The position numbers and the translations under genes are program-made. DNA of 64,000 nucleotides from Tessaracoccus coleopterorum (GTDB lineage Bacteria > Actinomycetota > Actinomycetes > Propionibacteriales > Propionibacteriaceae): assembly GCF_011174705.1 (NCBI RefSeq), contig NZ_JAANIJ010000001.1:1-64000 (forward strand). The letters are read 5' to 3'. This document shows, in pieces, positions 18,188 through 28,061 of this stretch (position 1 is its first letter; the number at the start of each line of letters is the position of its first letter). The notes under the pieces are model-generated. The model saw only the letters and a list, made by a program, of their open reading frames with translations. It ran no database searches and was not told the origin of the DNA.

Positions 18188-19358
18188 CTGATCGCCCTCC
18201 TGAAGTCAGGGATGTCATCGACGCGGATGCGGTTTCCGCAAACGTCGCGGCAGAAGTCTCTGGGGCTCATATGGGCGTCGTCGAGGGCCCGGAGCATGCG
18301 CCGAGAGAACTCTCGCCCGTTGTATTTCCGCACTGCGTTGACGGGTAGGGGCTCCTCATCGGCCTGCTCGGGCTGCTCGCGAAGCCCTTCGCCAGTTCCA
18401 GCAAATGATCGTTGGCTTCGCCCCAGGAGAGCTGTTTGAGGTGCGCGGCTCGGACCACCACGGCGCTGGGCGTGACTTTGAACTCGTCGGCCACAGTTTG
18501 GATGGCAGCCAAGCTGCACATGTCACGAGCACGCATGAGGCTGCTCGGCATGAGCATCTCCGAGACGATTCCGTACTCCCGAGGCGGCGTAGCAGTCAGT
18601 TGCGAGGTGCCGACGACGACTGGGGCAAATTGCTTGCGTGCCACGAGCGCAGCCATTAAACCGATGGTGAAGATCTGCCGTCCGAAAGGCTCACCCTTCT
18701 CCTCTTCGGACCCGCTTGCGACGAAGATGTAGGGCACCTTGTTGTCCTTGACTGTCAGCCCACTGAACTTCACCTTGCGGAGGCTCTGAGGCATGTACCG
18801 GTCCACGCTCAGGGCTACCAGGATCTGGTTGGCCTCCAAGCGCGCAATCAACAAATCCCGAGCGCTCTCCTTGTCACGGCAGGCATGGATGTCGGCTGTG
18901 GTCAGGCCCAGCAGGTCGAGCAGTACCTGTGCATCTTCAGCATCGGTTCGTCGGCTCCTGCTCAGCTTGCCCAATATCGGGTTCCTCGGTAGGTTCCGAT
19001 CGAACTTCTTGACCAGCCCCTGCTTGCGCAGAAGATCTTTGACAATCAGCTCGACGTCGGCCAAGTCGATTGTGTCACGGGAGTTGACCGCGAACGTCCC
19101 CTTGGGAACGCCCTGCATGAGGGCTGCGGTTTTTGCTCGAAGCTGCGCCTCAACCACGGGCTCCGGAGCGAAAAACAGTGGGTACGGGATCTCGGCATCG
19201 CGTGCCAACTCCAGCAGCATGGTGAAGTGGATGGTGCCGTCGTCCAACGCAGCGTGGTAGCTCGCATACATGCGCTTGACCGAGTTACCCAATAGTCGTT
19301 CGAACACACTGCGACGGATGGGGATCCTTTCGTCAGTCAGCAGGATCTCGATCGTCAC
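18184..19358 (-). CDS. ImmA/IrrE-like protein without HExxH, partner of the PIN gene
   Basis: About 390 residues, with one frameshift near 18385. The N-terminal half is helical (SVFERLLGNSVKRMYASYHA), with no clear helix-turn-helix. The middle and end follow the ImmA/IrrE plan: YIFVASGSEEEKGEPFGRQI, a hydrophobic helix FTIGLMAALV where the family has FTLAHELGH, then IVSEMLMPSSLM and the downstream EFKVTPSAVVVRAAHLKQL segment (usual: FxVSxxAxxxRLxxLG). The zinc motif is therefore lost. Proteins of this plan commonly precede DUF4411-type PIN genes, so an antitoxin role is likely. GTG 19358 is preferred to ATG 19457 because GAGG lies upstream and the family begins near there. Confidence 0.65.
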
Positions 19359-19531
19359 ATAGACCTCACACGGGACGCGGCTAGGTGGTCTCAGAGTACC
19401 GTGTGATGTCTCGCGCGCTCCTCTCGCGCCGCGGAGGCGTGGCTTCTCGGTGTTCATATGAGCGCCGACGACTGCTCCGATCTGCTCCTCCCGGAGGCAC
19501 GCCGATCCACCTGACTAACCGGAGGTAGGCC

Positions 19532-19729
19532 ATGGCTCAGCAGCTAGCCGAAGAAGGAGATCCCGATCTCTACAACGATCCGTCCAAGCACCCAACAACT
19601 GCCACCTACCAGGAGCAGCGCCGCGATCCTGGAGATGACGAACCAGGGCGACCTGTCAGCGGGTGGTCCCACCCAATCAGACCCTTGGCCATGTGCCAAA
19701 CCAGCCGAGCGAAGATCAGGATCAGGTAG
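19532..19729 (+). CDS. Possible small protein overlapping a convergent gene
   Basis: 65 codons beginning MAQQLAEEGDPDLYND. A good ribosome site (GGAGG, 7 bases before ATG) and an acidic, natural-looking start support it. The second half runs antisense through the membrane-protein gene at 19606-19905 and looks random. The true protein may be shorter or truncated. Confidence 0.3.
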   Translation: MAQQLAEEGDPDLYNDPSKHPTTATYQEQRRDPGDDEPGRPVSGWSHPIRPLAMCQTSRAKIRIR

Positions 19730-19905
19730 GGCAGTACCAGCGGGAATGCGACAAGAGCGAAACGCTCCGCCACCGAGAGGGACCAGAACTCGATTTGTGC
19801 CCGGGCAACCTCATCGGAAGAAAAGAAGTTGGTCCCGATGCTAGACACCAGAAGACTCACCAGAACGGTGACTGCCGTGTTGATCGCAACGGTTCTTCCA
19901 GACAT
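19606..19905 (-). CDS. Small two-span membrane protein
   Basis: 99 residues, intact. Two hydrophobic spans are visible: VAINTAVTVLVSLLVSSIG and FALVAFPLVLPYLILIFARL, with a short loop between them that begins TNFFSSDEVARAQIEF. GGGAGGGG lies 6 bases before ATG 19905. Function unknown; no family recognised. Confidence 0.55.
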   Translation of the reverse strand: MSGRTVAINTAVTVLVSLLVSSIGTNFFSSDEVARAQIEFWSLSVAERFALVAFPLVLPYLILIFARLVWHMAKGLIGWDHPLTGRPGSSSPGSRRCSW

Positions 19906-20170
19906 CTGAACCCCTCCCCAAAGCGGTGTCCCTGACAGCCGTGTCGCATCGAATCCAGCATGACAGGCGTCACCGACAATCCCACCACGACCCGCGTCGC
20001 CCAATGCCCGATCTCGGACGCGGCCGCTTGGACACCTTGTGGGTGGGCCTCACCCATATCGCCGGGTAGGGGTAACTTACCGGATCTGCCGCGGGGAGGG
20101 GCATTGAAGCTGGTGCGGTTCATCTTGGCGGAAGCAGTGGCCCCGACCTGTACCTCAACCAGCGGCCCGC

Positions 20171-20823
20171 TTAGCGAGCTTGATCCACGCCACGTTCGAT
20201 GCTGCCGGACACCTCACGTACTGCCTTCACAAGGTCTTTGATTGAGCCACGAACGTGGTGCAGGGAACCATCGGGCGCATCCCGAGCCTCCCGCCACTGG
20301 GAGATGTCTATCTCCGTGGCATGTGCGGGTAGAGGGCCGTGGGGACCGTCGCCTTCGACTAGAACTGTGCACAGCTGGGGAGCTTCGCTGGCGAGAAGTT
20401 CGTGGCCCGCTCCAAGAGACCACCGGATTACTCGGTGCGGGGCGAGGGACTTCAGACCGGCGGCCAAAGTGAGCTCAACTTTTCGGATTGGCTCGACATG
20501 CTGCGGTCCAACAGGCAGGGAGGGTCGAAGGTCACTCTGACGTTGCGCGCCATGGTAGGGCCGCTATTGCCGACAACGACCTGCAGCATGGAGCCTTGTT
20601 GGGTGTCGGGTTGGATGTCGGCCCAAGCATAGGGCTGGGATGCCGCCTCGGCCAATTCGCGCTGGAGGATGGTCTGTTCCCGGGCAGCATTAACCTGTTC
20701 ACGTTGAATCTCGGTCTGAGCTCGTGCAGCGTCGGCCTGCTTTGCGGTGGCGTATGCGGCCCAAACCGTGAATGGCAATGCGAGCGATGAAACGACGAGA
20801 GCGATGATGGAGATGTCGAGCAT
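20171..20823 (-). CDS. Single-span membrane protein with coiled-coil
   Basis: About 217 residues with one frameshift near 20460. The N-terminus is a membrane span (ISIIALVVSSLALPFTVWAA), then a Gln/Ala-rich coiled coil (QREQVNAAREQTILQRELAE), then a beta-rich domain starting LQVVVGNSGPTMARNVRVTF and ending in a charged helix. This plan (anchor, coil, immunoglobulin-like domain) is common among actinobacterial proteins of unknown role. It is probably membrane-tethered with the domain in the cytosol or cell wall, which cannot be decided here. Confidence 0.6.
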
Positions 20824-21049
20824 GGTTTGACTTTCTCACGTCGCACCGACAATCACTTGGCCCGATCGCCACTGAGCATCCGTCGAGACTTGCTCCGATG
20901 CAGATGCAGCTCTCTGCGTGGAACACCTACACGCCGCCGGACCATGTGGTTGGCCCCGCAAGAACATCCGATCATGCCGCCGTCGTGATGTCCGCGGCGG
21001 ATCGACAAAAGCGTCAGTTGAACACCTGACGCGCGATACTGTCACGGTC

Positions 21050-21466
21050 ATGATCACGTGGTTCGCCTACGAGTACTGCACCGACATTGCTGCTACCCGC
21101 GACTTCTACCACGACCTCGTGGGACTGGAGCTGATTTGGGATGAGCCCGATGACATCGCGTTCGTCCATGGCTGCGTGCAAATTTCCTTCCAGAGGGCCA
21201 TCTCGCTCGAGCGCCCGAATGGTTGGGCTTTCCAACCCGGCTGGAGTCAGGGCCAACTCCCGGGCGCACCCGAGACAGAACAGGTGAGATCCATCTCCGT
21301 CGCGCTGCCGCCCATCGACTTCCAGAAAGCCGTGGACCGGCTCAAGAAAGCCGGAGTCGAGACGCTGCGAACTGAGCCCTTTTGGGTGGGCTACTGGTCC
21401 TTCGTCATCCTTGACCCGGACGGGCGAACAGTGGAACTGACCGACCCGAAATCACCGAGGACGTGA
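21050..21466 (+). CDS. VOC/glyoxalase-fold protein
   Basis: 138 residues, intact. It has the two beta-alpha-beta-beta-beta modules of the vicinal-oxygen-chelate fold: FAYEYCTDIAATRDFYHDLV then GLELIWDE in module one, and SISVALPPIDFQKAVDRLKK in module two. It closes with the typical FVILDPDGRTVELTD, whose Glu is a usual metal ligand. The first-module metal His is not obvious, so it may be a binding or resistance protein rather than a glyoxalase. ATG 21050 fits the family start. Confidence 0.75.
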   Translation: MITWFAYEYCTDIAATRDFYHDLVGLELIWDEPDDIAFVHGCVQISFQRAISLERPNGWAFQPGWSQGQLPGAPETEQVRSISVALPPIDFQKAVDRLKKAGVETLRTEPFWVGYWSFVILDPDGRTVELTDPKSPRT

Positions 21467-21646
21467 TCGGGTCTTCCGTTCGGGGTTCCAAACGCACTCT
21501 CTTGCCGCGCCGCGGACAATAGCCGTCGGCTGATCGCCGCCACATCATCTGTCACGGCCAGGGTAGGCGCGCCGAGAAGCGTGAGATCGAGAGCTGGCTC
21601 GGCATCAGGTGGCTCGCGCGTGCGGCCGAACTGCCACTATTGCGGA

Positions 21647-22101
21647 ATGACACAAAATGCGACATCGGCGGCCCAGGTCTGCATCTTCTGCGCCATTGCG
21701 GGAGGTCAGCACGAGGCCAGCGTGGTGTACGAGGACGAGAGCGTCGTGGCCTTCATGGACCGCTACCCCGTCACACGAGGCCACCTTCTCGTCGTGCCCC
21801 GCCTGCACGTGGTGGGCCTCGACGATCTCGACGCAGTCACGAGTGCTCACACCTGGTCGGTCGGCCATGAGATCGCCCGAGCTCTGCGACGCTCAAGCCT
21901 GGCCTGCGAAGGGATCAATGTCCTCGTCTGTGACGGCGAAGCCGCCTTCCAATCGGTCTTCCACTTCCACCTTCACATCATCCCCGGTACACGGGCGACG
22001 GCTGGACCATCAATCCCGAGACGCAGGAACGCGAGCGGCCACTCCTCGACAACGACGCGCAAGAAATCAAGCACGCCATGACGTCCATAAACCACTGGTG
22101 A
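21647..22101 (+). CDS. HIT-family hydrolase
   Basis: About 151 residues with one frameshift near 21985. Nucleotide-binding protein of the HIT superfamily, which hydrolyses nucleotidyl phosphates. The start shows CIFCAIAGGQ, the core has RYPVTRGHLLVVPRLH, and the active site is VFHFHLHIIPR (HxHxHxx, middle His nucleophilic). The restored C-terminus ends ..HAMTSINHW. The gene is monocistronic. It differs from the HIT gene at 39007-39542, which belongs to the thrS cluster. Confidence 0.8.
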
Positions 22102-22120
22102 TTCGCGCTCATGCCGCACG

Positions 22121-22150
22121 TTGTGTGTCTGGAGCAGGCTCCGATACAAT
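22121..22150 (+). promoter_or_regulatory. Promoter of the small gene at 22158, apparently leaderless
   Basis: TTGTGT (22121-22126) and TACAAT (22145-22150) are separated by 18 bases. The ATG at 22158 begins 8 bases after the -10 box, where transcription would be expected to start, so the message would have no leader. Confidence 0.5.
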
Positions 22151-22157
22151 GACGTGT

Positions 22158-22466
22158 ATGTCGGACGACGCCATTGACAACGCCATCGCTTCGGTGCTCA
22201 GGGTGTCTCCCGACTGGAGCGCTGACCCGGTCTGGGACCCCACAGGAATGGTGGATCTCGACGGTCTGCCGATCACCGAGGCGCTCCGCTCGGACCTGCG
22301 CGGGTGGGCCATGACGTGGGAGCAGCTTAGTGGCTGGTCCCCGGTTGAGAGCCCGGTCGCTGACGACGGACCGGCCTGGCAGAAGTGGCGCCGCCACGGG
22401 CAGCACCTAGCGAACTGGCTGCAGCGCGAGTTGGGCGAGGGGACCCGCGTCGAATACTGGCTCTGA
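22158..22466 (+). CDS. Small acidic, Trp-rich protein
   Basis: 102 residues, intact. It starts MSDDAIDNAIASVLRVSPDW and contains many Trp and acidic residues (GWAMTWEQLSGW, WQKWRRHGQHLANWLQREL). I do not recognise a family name, but the composition is that of a real soluble protein. ATG 22158 follows a good -10 box closely; an in-frame ATG 9 bases earlier lies inside that box and is less likely. Confidence 0.6.
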   Translation: MSDDAIDNAIASVLRVSPDWSADPVWDPTGMVDLDGLPITEALRSDLRGWAMTWEQLSGWSPVESPVADDGPAWQKWRRHGQHLANWLQRELGEGTRVEYWL

Positions 22467-22625
22467 TGTTGTGCGCATTGGCGCATCTCGGTCATGCCGC
22501 GACCGACTGGATGGCTTCCGGCACGGCGTCCCCTCTGCCGCGGCGTGCGAAGGCATCTTGCCGGCTCGGTTCCACCCGAGCAGGACGTCCTCCTCTGCCG
22601 CGGTGGGTGGAGTTCCCTCGGTCAA

Positions 22626-22820
22626 TCAAGGAGCTCGTCGGCGTGCCCACCATCGTCCAGACGCGAGCAGGACCGCCGCGGTCGCCAACAGCCACCACAG
22701 TTCGTCCATCCCTGGTGGATCGGCCCACGGGCCGAAGTAGAACATCGTGACCATGATGGCCGCCGTGACGATCGCCGCCAGGGCGACGCCGACGATCAGC
22801 TCGACGATGAATCGCATCAC
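22626..22820 (-). CDS. Small two-span membrane protein
   Basis: 64 residues, intact. Spans are ELIVGVALAAIVTAAIMVTM and LWWLLATAAVLLASGRWWA. AAGGAG stands 8 bases before GTG 22820. Unknown function. Confidence 0.55.
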   Translation of the reverse strand: MMRFIVELIVGVALAAIVTAAIMVTMFYFGPWADPPGMDELWWLLATAAVLLASGRWWARRRAP

Positions 22821-22883
22821 CCTGGGACTCCTTCACCTGCCGGCCGCGCGCACCACGCTGCCGTCGCGACTGCCCTTTCGCGA

Positions 22884-23149
22884 TCACTGACGACGACGTA
22901 GCCCCAGTTGAAAACCGGCAACTCCGCTCACGACGAGCGAGCCGGCGAAGACCAGGGCTAAGCCCCAGACTTGTCCGGGCTGCAGCACCATTGTGGTGGA
23001 CCACGGTTGGTCCGCTAGAGGGCGTAGGCGAACCACCCGAAGGAGCCCGGTCCCGGTGCCGTCATTGCGAAGGTGATGACGCCTGACGCAGTGAGAGCGG
23101 CGCCGAAGCCGCCTAGGGCCAACTGCGCTACGGCTCGTGTGTTCGCCAT
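22884..23149 (-). CDS. Small two-span membrane protein
   Basis: About 88 residues with one frameshift near 23018. Spans are ALGGFGAALTASGVITFAM and VWGLALVFAGSLVVSGVAGF, with a short extracytoplasmic loop and a basic tail (LGLRRRQ). It resembles the preceding small membrane gene in plan but not in sequence. Unknown function. Confidence 0.5.
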
Positions 23150-23405
23150 ACATAGCAGTGTGGCATGCGTCGAGCGCACCACTTTGGCAGCAACTGCAAA
23201 GGCACTCATCTGCCGCCGTGTGCGAGGGTAGCCTTCGGCTTCGGTGTCCCCGAGCACGACCGCCCTCAATTGCCGCGAGTCGCACCTGTAGGGCGACAGC
23301 GCCGTGGAACTCCTGGCCGAGAATCTTCGTTATGTCACTACGTACGAACGTCCCCGCTCCTGTCACCTGGCCCACTGTTCCCCAACAGCGCCGGGTGATC
23401 AAGGA

Positions 23406-24320
23406 TCAGACGCTGAGCGCGGCCCTGATATCGGCGCGGTGGAGCATGTCCACGCACCAGGCGAAATGTCCCTCGGACAGGTCCCGGCCGAAGACGGCGT
23501 GTGTGATCACCGCGTAGGCGCCCCGGTAGAGCGCGTAGGTGTGCTCATCGTGGGAGAACCGATCGACGAAGTACCCGGAGAGTCGATCCTCGGACTGCCG
23601 GGCATTGGTGCCGTACATGTCGTAGATGCTCGCCGCGATCGCCGCGTCGAACTGTGGATCTCCCAGCATGGTGAGGAACCCGAAGTCGAGCACTCCGGAG
23701 ACCGTGTCGTCGGAGACCAGGATGTTCCCCGGTATCAGGTCACCATGGATCAGCGACCGGGTGGGCCCGTCAGGCAGTGCGCTCAGCGCGCCGGTGAGCC
23801 TGGCCATGACCCGGTCGATGTCGCGAACGCAGACGCGCAGGCTGTCCGCCGACGCCTCGAAGCGTCGCTCAGCGAGCCGTGCGAGTGCCTGCCCGAATGT
23901 CGCTCCGGTCTCGAGTGGTGGCTCCCCCGGCAGGGCCGGCAGGACACCGAGCCTCGGATCCGTCGCCAGCTTCAGCCCGTCGAGTACGTCGCCGATGATC
24001 CGAGCCTCCCGTGCCCCAGCGGGCTCCGCGGCGGGTCGCGGGCCCGGAGACAACCGGACCCCGCGCACCTTGCGCTCGATCGTGACGAGTCGGCCATCCA
24101 GGTCCAGCAGTTCAACCGCTCCCGCGGTGGCGAACGGGATCGGTGCGGCTCCGAGACCGAGCCCGAACGTCAACAGGGCCGTCAGGTCCTCACGGGAGCG
24201 TCCGTGCCAGACCTTCGCCACCAGTGCATCACCGAGGTCGACGACCGTACCCTCCATCCCGGCGCCGAGCACGTCGCCCGGGTGAAGCCCCGGCCAGCAG
24301 GGCGGTGAGCACGCGTTCAT
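23406..24320 (-). CDS. Aminoglycoside-phosphotransferase-like kinase
   Basis: 304 residues, intact apart from its unclear start. Protein-kinase-like fold of the APH/choline-kinase group. The catalytic loop is LIHGDLIPGNILV (HGDxxxxN) and the metal-binding loop VSGVLDFGF (usual: vIDwe). The N-terminal lobe has a glycine-rich strand (GAGMEGTVVDLG) and the ATP-anchoring Lys in ALVAKVWHG. Substrates of such proteins include antibiotics, sugars and choline; none can be inferred. It diverges from the DUF1801 gene. Confidence 0.78.
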   Translation of the reverse strand: MNACSPPCWPGLHPGDVLGAGMEGTVVDLGDALVAKVWHGRSREDLTALLTFGLGLGAAPIPFATAGAVELLDLDGRLVTIERKVRGVRLSPGPRPAAEPAGAREARIIGDVLDGLKLATDPRLGVLPALPGEPPLETGATFGQALARLAERRFEASADSLRVCVRDIDRVMARLTGALSALPDGPTRSLIHGDLIPGNILVSDDTVSGVLDFGFLTMLGDPQFDAAIAASIYDMYGTNARQSEDRLSGYFVDRFSHDEHTYALYRGAYAVITHAVFGRDLSEGHFAWCVDMLHRADIRAALSV

Positions 24321-24443
24321 CCACGCGCTCAGGATATGCGGGCGGGGCCCCGGCGAACTGCCTGGCGGACGCCGACGGCATGGCGTCGGCCATCAGCTCT
24401 CCGACGCGTGACCGATGTCCGGAGCAGGTGACATGCTGGGCAC

Positions 24444-25194
24444 ATGGCAGAGGCAGTCACCGTTCCCACCGAGGCCGACGTCGAGGCGTTTCTCGAAGGC
24501 GTCCCCGAGCGTCGACGTGACGAGGCCGACGTCCTGATCGACCTCATGCGCGGGATCAGTGGCGAGGAGCCCGTCATGTGGGGCCCGAGCATCATCGGGT
24601 TCGGCTCGCAGCATTACCGCTACGAGACCGGCCGCGAGGGCGACATGCCGATCCTCGGGTTCAGTCCCCGCAAGGCTCGGCTCACGCTCTACTTCGACGG
24701 CTGGGACCGGTACTCGGACCAGTTGGCACGACTCGGCAGGCACAGGCTCGGTGTCTCCTGCCTGTACGTCAACAAGCTCGCCGACGTGGACCTCGACGTG
24801 CTCAGGGAGATGCTCGAGGCGTGCCACGCCCGAGGCGTCGCCGCCGACTCCCCGTGGCCGGCGACGATGTCGACCCCGTCGTCGCATACCTGGCAACCGT
24901 GCCACCGCAGGCACGGGAAAAGCTGGAGGAACTCCGCTCGCTCGCGGCGGAGGCGATCCCCGACGGGGTCGAGACCATCAGTTACCGGATCATCGGCTAC
25001 CGGGTCGGCGGCCGGGTGAAGGCGTTCGTCTCGGGCTGGAGGGATCATGTCGCCGTGTACCCCGTTCCCGGTGGGGCCCTGCGAGAAGAGCTCCAGCCGT
25101 ACGTGCACGGGAAGGGCACCCTCTGGTTCGCTCTGGATACCCCTCTCCCCGCGACCTCATCCTGCGCACACTGACCGCGCTCGCCACTGACTGA
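24444..25194 (+). CDS. Protein with two DUF1801 domains, or two adjacent genes
   Basis: The first part (from ATG 24444) matches DUF1801: [40 protein letters not shown], and [18 protein letters not shown]. After a frameshift near 24860 a second DUF1801 domain follows: [40 protein letters not shown] and [17 protein letters not shown], ending near 25194 after another shift. DUF1801 is a small fold related to iron-chaperone-like and YdhG proteins with no settled function. I cannot tell whether the two domains are one natural protein or two genes joined by lost bases. Confidence 0.65.
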
Positions 25195-25208
25195 CCAAGG
25201 AGACCACC

Positions 25209-25945
25209 ATGACCGAACAGGGCCAGCCGCCCACGCTGGAGCAACTCCCCGACGACACCTTCGGCCGCGTCCTGTGCGTCGTGGCCCACCCGACGACGTG
25301 GAGTACGGGCTCTCCGGATGCGTCAACAGGTGGGTCTCCAATGGTGCAGAGGTCGCCTACCTGCTCCTGACAAGCGGCGAAGCCGGCATGCAGCGGCCCC
25401 GGCGGAGGTAGGCCCCTGCGCGCCGAGGAGCAGCGGCGGGCATGCGAGGTGGTCGGGGTGAGCGACCTGACCATCCTCGACCACCCCGACGGCATGCTCG
25501 TCCACGGCCCGGAACTGCGCAGGGATGTGGCCCGTCGCATCCGGCAGTTCCGCCCGGACGTCGTGGTGACCGGCACCTGGGAGGTCGAGGCCGGTTGGGG
25601 CTGAACCAGGCCGACCACAGGGCGGCCGGGCTCGCCGCCCTCGACGGCTGCCGCGATGCCGACAACACCTGGGTCCATCCCGAGCTGGCCGCGGAAGGTC
25701 TCACGAAGTGGGGCGTCACCTGGTTCCTCGTCCACGGCGACGCACGGCCGACGCACTTCGTCGCGCTCAGTGAGGACGACGTGGCGGCAGGTATCCGGTC
25801 CCTGGAACAGCACCGCGAGTATCTGGCCGACCTGGGCCGGACTACCCGGGCCCCGGACGAGTTCATCGGTGGGATGCTGCGCCCCGCCGGGGAGGCCGTG
25901 GGAGCCGCCGGGGCAGTCTTCCTCCGGGCCCACAGGCTGGCCTGA
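25209..25945 (+). CDS. PIG-L (LmbE) family deacetylase
   Basis: About 246 residues with frames restored near 25290, 25400 and 25600. Zinc-dependent N-deacetylase family, which includes the enzymes for mycothiol and GPI precursors. The zinc motif is CVVAHPDDVEYG (AHPDD). Other family marks are [21 protein letters not shown], and [16 protein letters not shown] with the second zinc His. The substrate is unknown. GGAGACCACC precedes ATG 25209. Confidence 0.85.
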
Positions 25946-26051
25946 AGAGGTTGACACGAACTTCACCGGTTTCCGCCTCCCGCTACGGGTGCGACCGGTA
26001 GCGTTGCCGCCACGGCACGCGCCGCACGACACCGTCTCTCAGGAGTCACAC

Positions 26052-26734
26052 ATGACAGACATCTCGGAGCTGCTCAGCCAGCTGCCCATCGACCAGCTGG
26101 CCCAGCAGGTCGGGGCCTCACCCGACGAGGTGCGCGAAGCCGCAGCCAATGCCATCCCGGCCCTGGTGCTCGGCATGGACGCAAACGCCCAGGACCCTGC
26201 GGGCGCCGCGTCCCTGCAGGAGGCTCTGGGCCAGCACTCGGGTGATCTCTTCGGCAGCCTGCTGGGAGGGCTTTTCAACCCCGAGTCCGTCGACACCGGT
26301 GATGGTGAGAAGATCACCGCGAACATCTTCGGCTCCAACGAGGACGCAGTGATCAGCCAGCTCGGCGGTGCCGGCGGCTCGAGCCTCATCCGTAAGCTCA
26401 TGCCCATCCTCGCCCCGCTCGTGATGTCGTGGCTGGCCGGGAAGCTGATGAATGTGGACAAGGCACAGGGGCAGCCCCAGCAGTCCTCGGGTGGAGGCAT
26501 CCTCGGCGACATCCTCGGCCAGGTGCTGGGCGGCGGCGCCCAGCAACCCCAGGTCCAGCAGCAGCCCCAGGTGGTGCAGCAGCCGCAGTTCAAGCAGCAG
26601 ACCGGCTCGGGCGACATGCCTACCATGCAGATCCCCGACCCCACTCCCCAGTACCAGGAGCAGACCGGAGGCGGCCTCGGTGGGGCATCCTCGGAGACCT
26701 GCTCGGCGGGCTCCTCGGCGGAGGACGCCGCTAG
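26052..26734 (+). CDS. DUF937 protein
   Basis: About 227 residues with one frameshift near 26685. The first 140 residues are the helical DUF937 domain (ISELLSQLPIDQLAQQVGAS, GEKITANIFGSNEDAVISQL, PILAPLVMSWLAGKLM). A Gln/Pro/Gly low-complexity linker follows, then a Gly/Leu-rich tail repeating GILGDLLGGLLGG. DUF937 resembles YidB and has no settled role. The gene ends before a strong terminator. GGAG stands before ATG 26052. Confidence 0.82.
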
Positions 26735-26759
26735 AGGACCTGACAACGTCCTAGACTCA

Positions 26760-26794
26760 GGGTCCGCGCGTCACCTCCGGGTGCGCGCGGACCC
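26760..26794 (+). terminator. Hairpin terminator after the DUF937 gene
   Basis: GGGTCCGCGCG (26760-26770) pairs perfectly with CGCGCGGACCC (26784-26794) around a 13-base loop, followed by TTTG. Confidence 0.8.
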
Positions 26795-26827
26795 TTTGCT
26801 GATCCACGACGACACACCCGAGGTTTC

Positions 26828-28016
26828 ATGAGCGGAACAGACGACCTACTTGCGCAGGAGCAGTGGCTGCGGGGAAACGGCCTGCCGCTCGTGGTGCCTG
26901 CGTCGAGGAGGTTCCGCGGGTGGTCCCGCGAACCGTTCCGCTGCTCGTCGCGTTCGCGTTCATAGCCACCGGCCTGCTGCTGCTCGACGCGGTCGTCTCG
27001 ACCGATGAGCCGATCGCTCTGCTCGACCTTCTCGGTCGGCCCGGTACCATCATCGGCTTCCTGATCGCCGGAGTGGTCACCCTCGGGGCATTCCGCTGGC
27101 CGTCGCGTACGCCGGACTCCAACGGCGGCTCCAACCCCGCACCCGGTTGGCGTTCGGGCTGGTCATCATGATCTTCTGGATCGTGGGGCTCAGCCTGATC
27201 GCGATGGCCACGGGCGTCCACACCGGCATCCATCTCTCGATCGGGATCCGCGCGCTGCTGCTGTTGGGTGCCGCGCTGATCGGCTTCTACGGGCTGGGCA
27301 ACATGCTGCGCTGGGCCGCCCGACGAGGAGCGCGCGAGCTGGCGGCCGCAGTCCCCGCGATAGCCCGGATCCTGCCGCTGCTGCTTCTCACTGTGCTGCT
27401 CGTCTTCTTCACCAACGAGCTGTGGCAACTCGCCGCGACGATCAGCCGCACGCGGATGTGGCTCCTCTCGGGGTTCCTCATCCTCATGACGGTGCTGATC
27501 GTGTTGCCCCCGACGCTGGACATGATCGACGATGAGGGCGACCACGACGAGGATCCGCTCCTGGAATCGACCCCGTTCGCGGGTCTGGAGGCGCGCCGCA
27601 CCCGCCTGTCCCTCGGTGAGAGGTTCAACCTGCTCGCCGTCTCGCTGCTCGTGCAGTTTGTTCAGATCTCCGTCTTCGTCGTCGCCACCTTCGCGGTCTT
27701 CGCGGTGTTCGGTCAGATATCCCTGACCGATGAACTGATCTCGACCTGGACGGGCGCGGCCGCCCGACCGCTCGTCATCTGGGGTATCGCCCTCCCGCTC
27801 GAAGCCCACATCTTCCGAGTCTGCCTGGTGCTCGCCCTCTTCAGCGGTGTCTCGTTCGCCGCCTCTACGCTGCAGGACAGGTTGTACCGGACCCTCTTCC
27901 TCGACCGTGTAGCCGAGGACGTGCGGCGCAACCTCGCCGCGCGGCACCGCTACCGCGCCACCCTCGTCCAGCACGGACGGGCTCCGCAACGATGGCTGGC
28001 CGTAGCGGAGGAGTGA
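26828..28016 (+). CDS. Polytopic membrane protein, unknown function
   Basis: About 396 residues with frames restored near 26925 and 27135. At least seven hydrophobic spans are visible, e.g. LLVAFAFIATGLLLLDAVV, GLVIMIFWIVGLSLIAMA, LPLLLLTVLLVFFTN, LLSGFLILMTVLIVLPPT, FVQISVFVVATFAVFAVFG and VCLVLALFSGVSFAAS. A charged acidic loop (DDEGDHDEDPLLE) sits mid-protein. Start MSGTDDLLAQEQWL is soluble. I do not recognise a transporter signature. Confidence 0.65.
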
Positions 28017-28061
28017 GGGGCCGCTGCTCGAACCCGGCTGCAGGCACGGGCCAGCCGCAGG

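Noticed and set aside
23304-24308. 334-codon plus-strand frame
   Set aside because: Antisense to the phosphotransferase gene, which has HGD and DFG motifs on the minus strand.
26826-27989. 387-codon open frame on the minus strand
   Set aside because: It is the antisense shadow of the membrane-protein gene, with Arg/Glu/Asp-rich low-complexity sequence.
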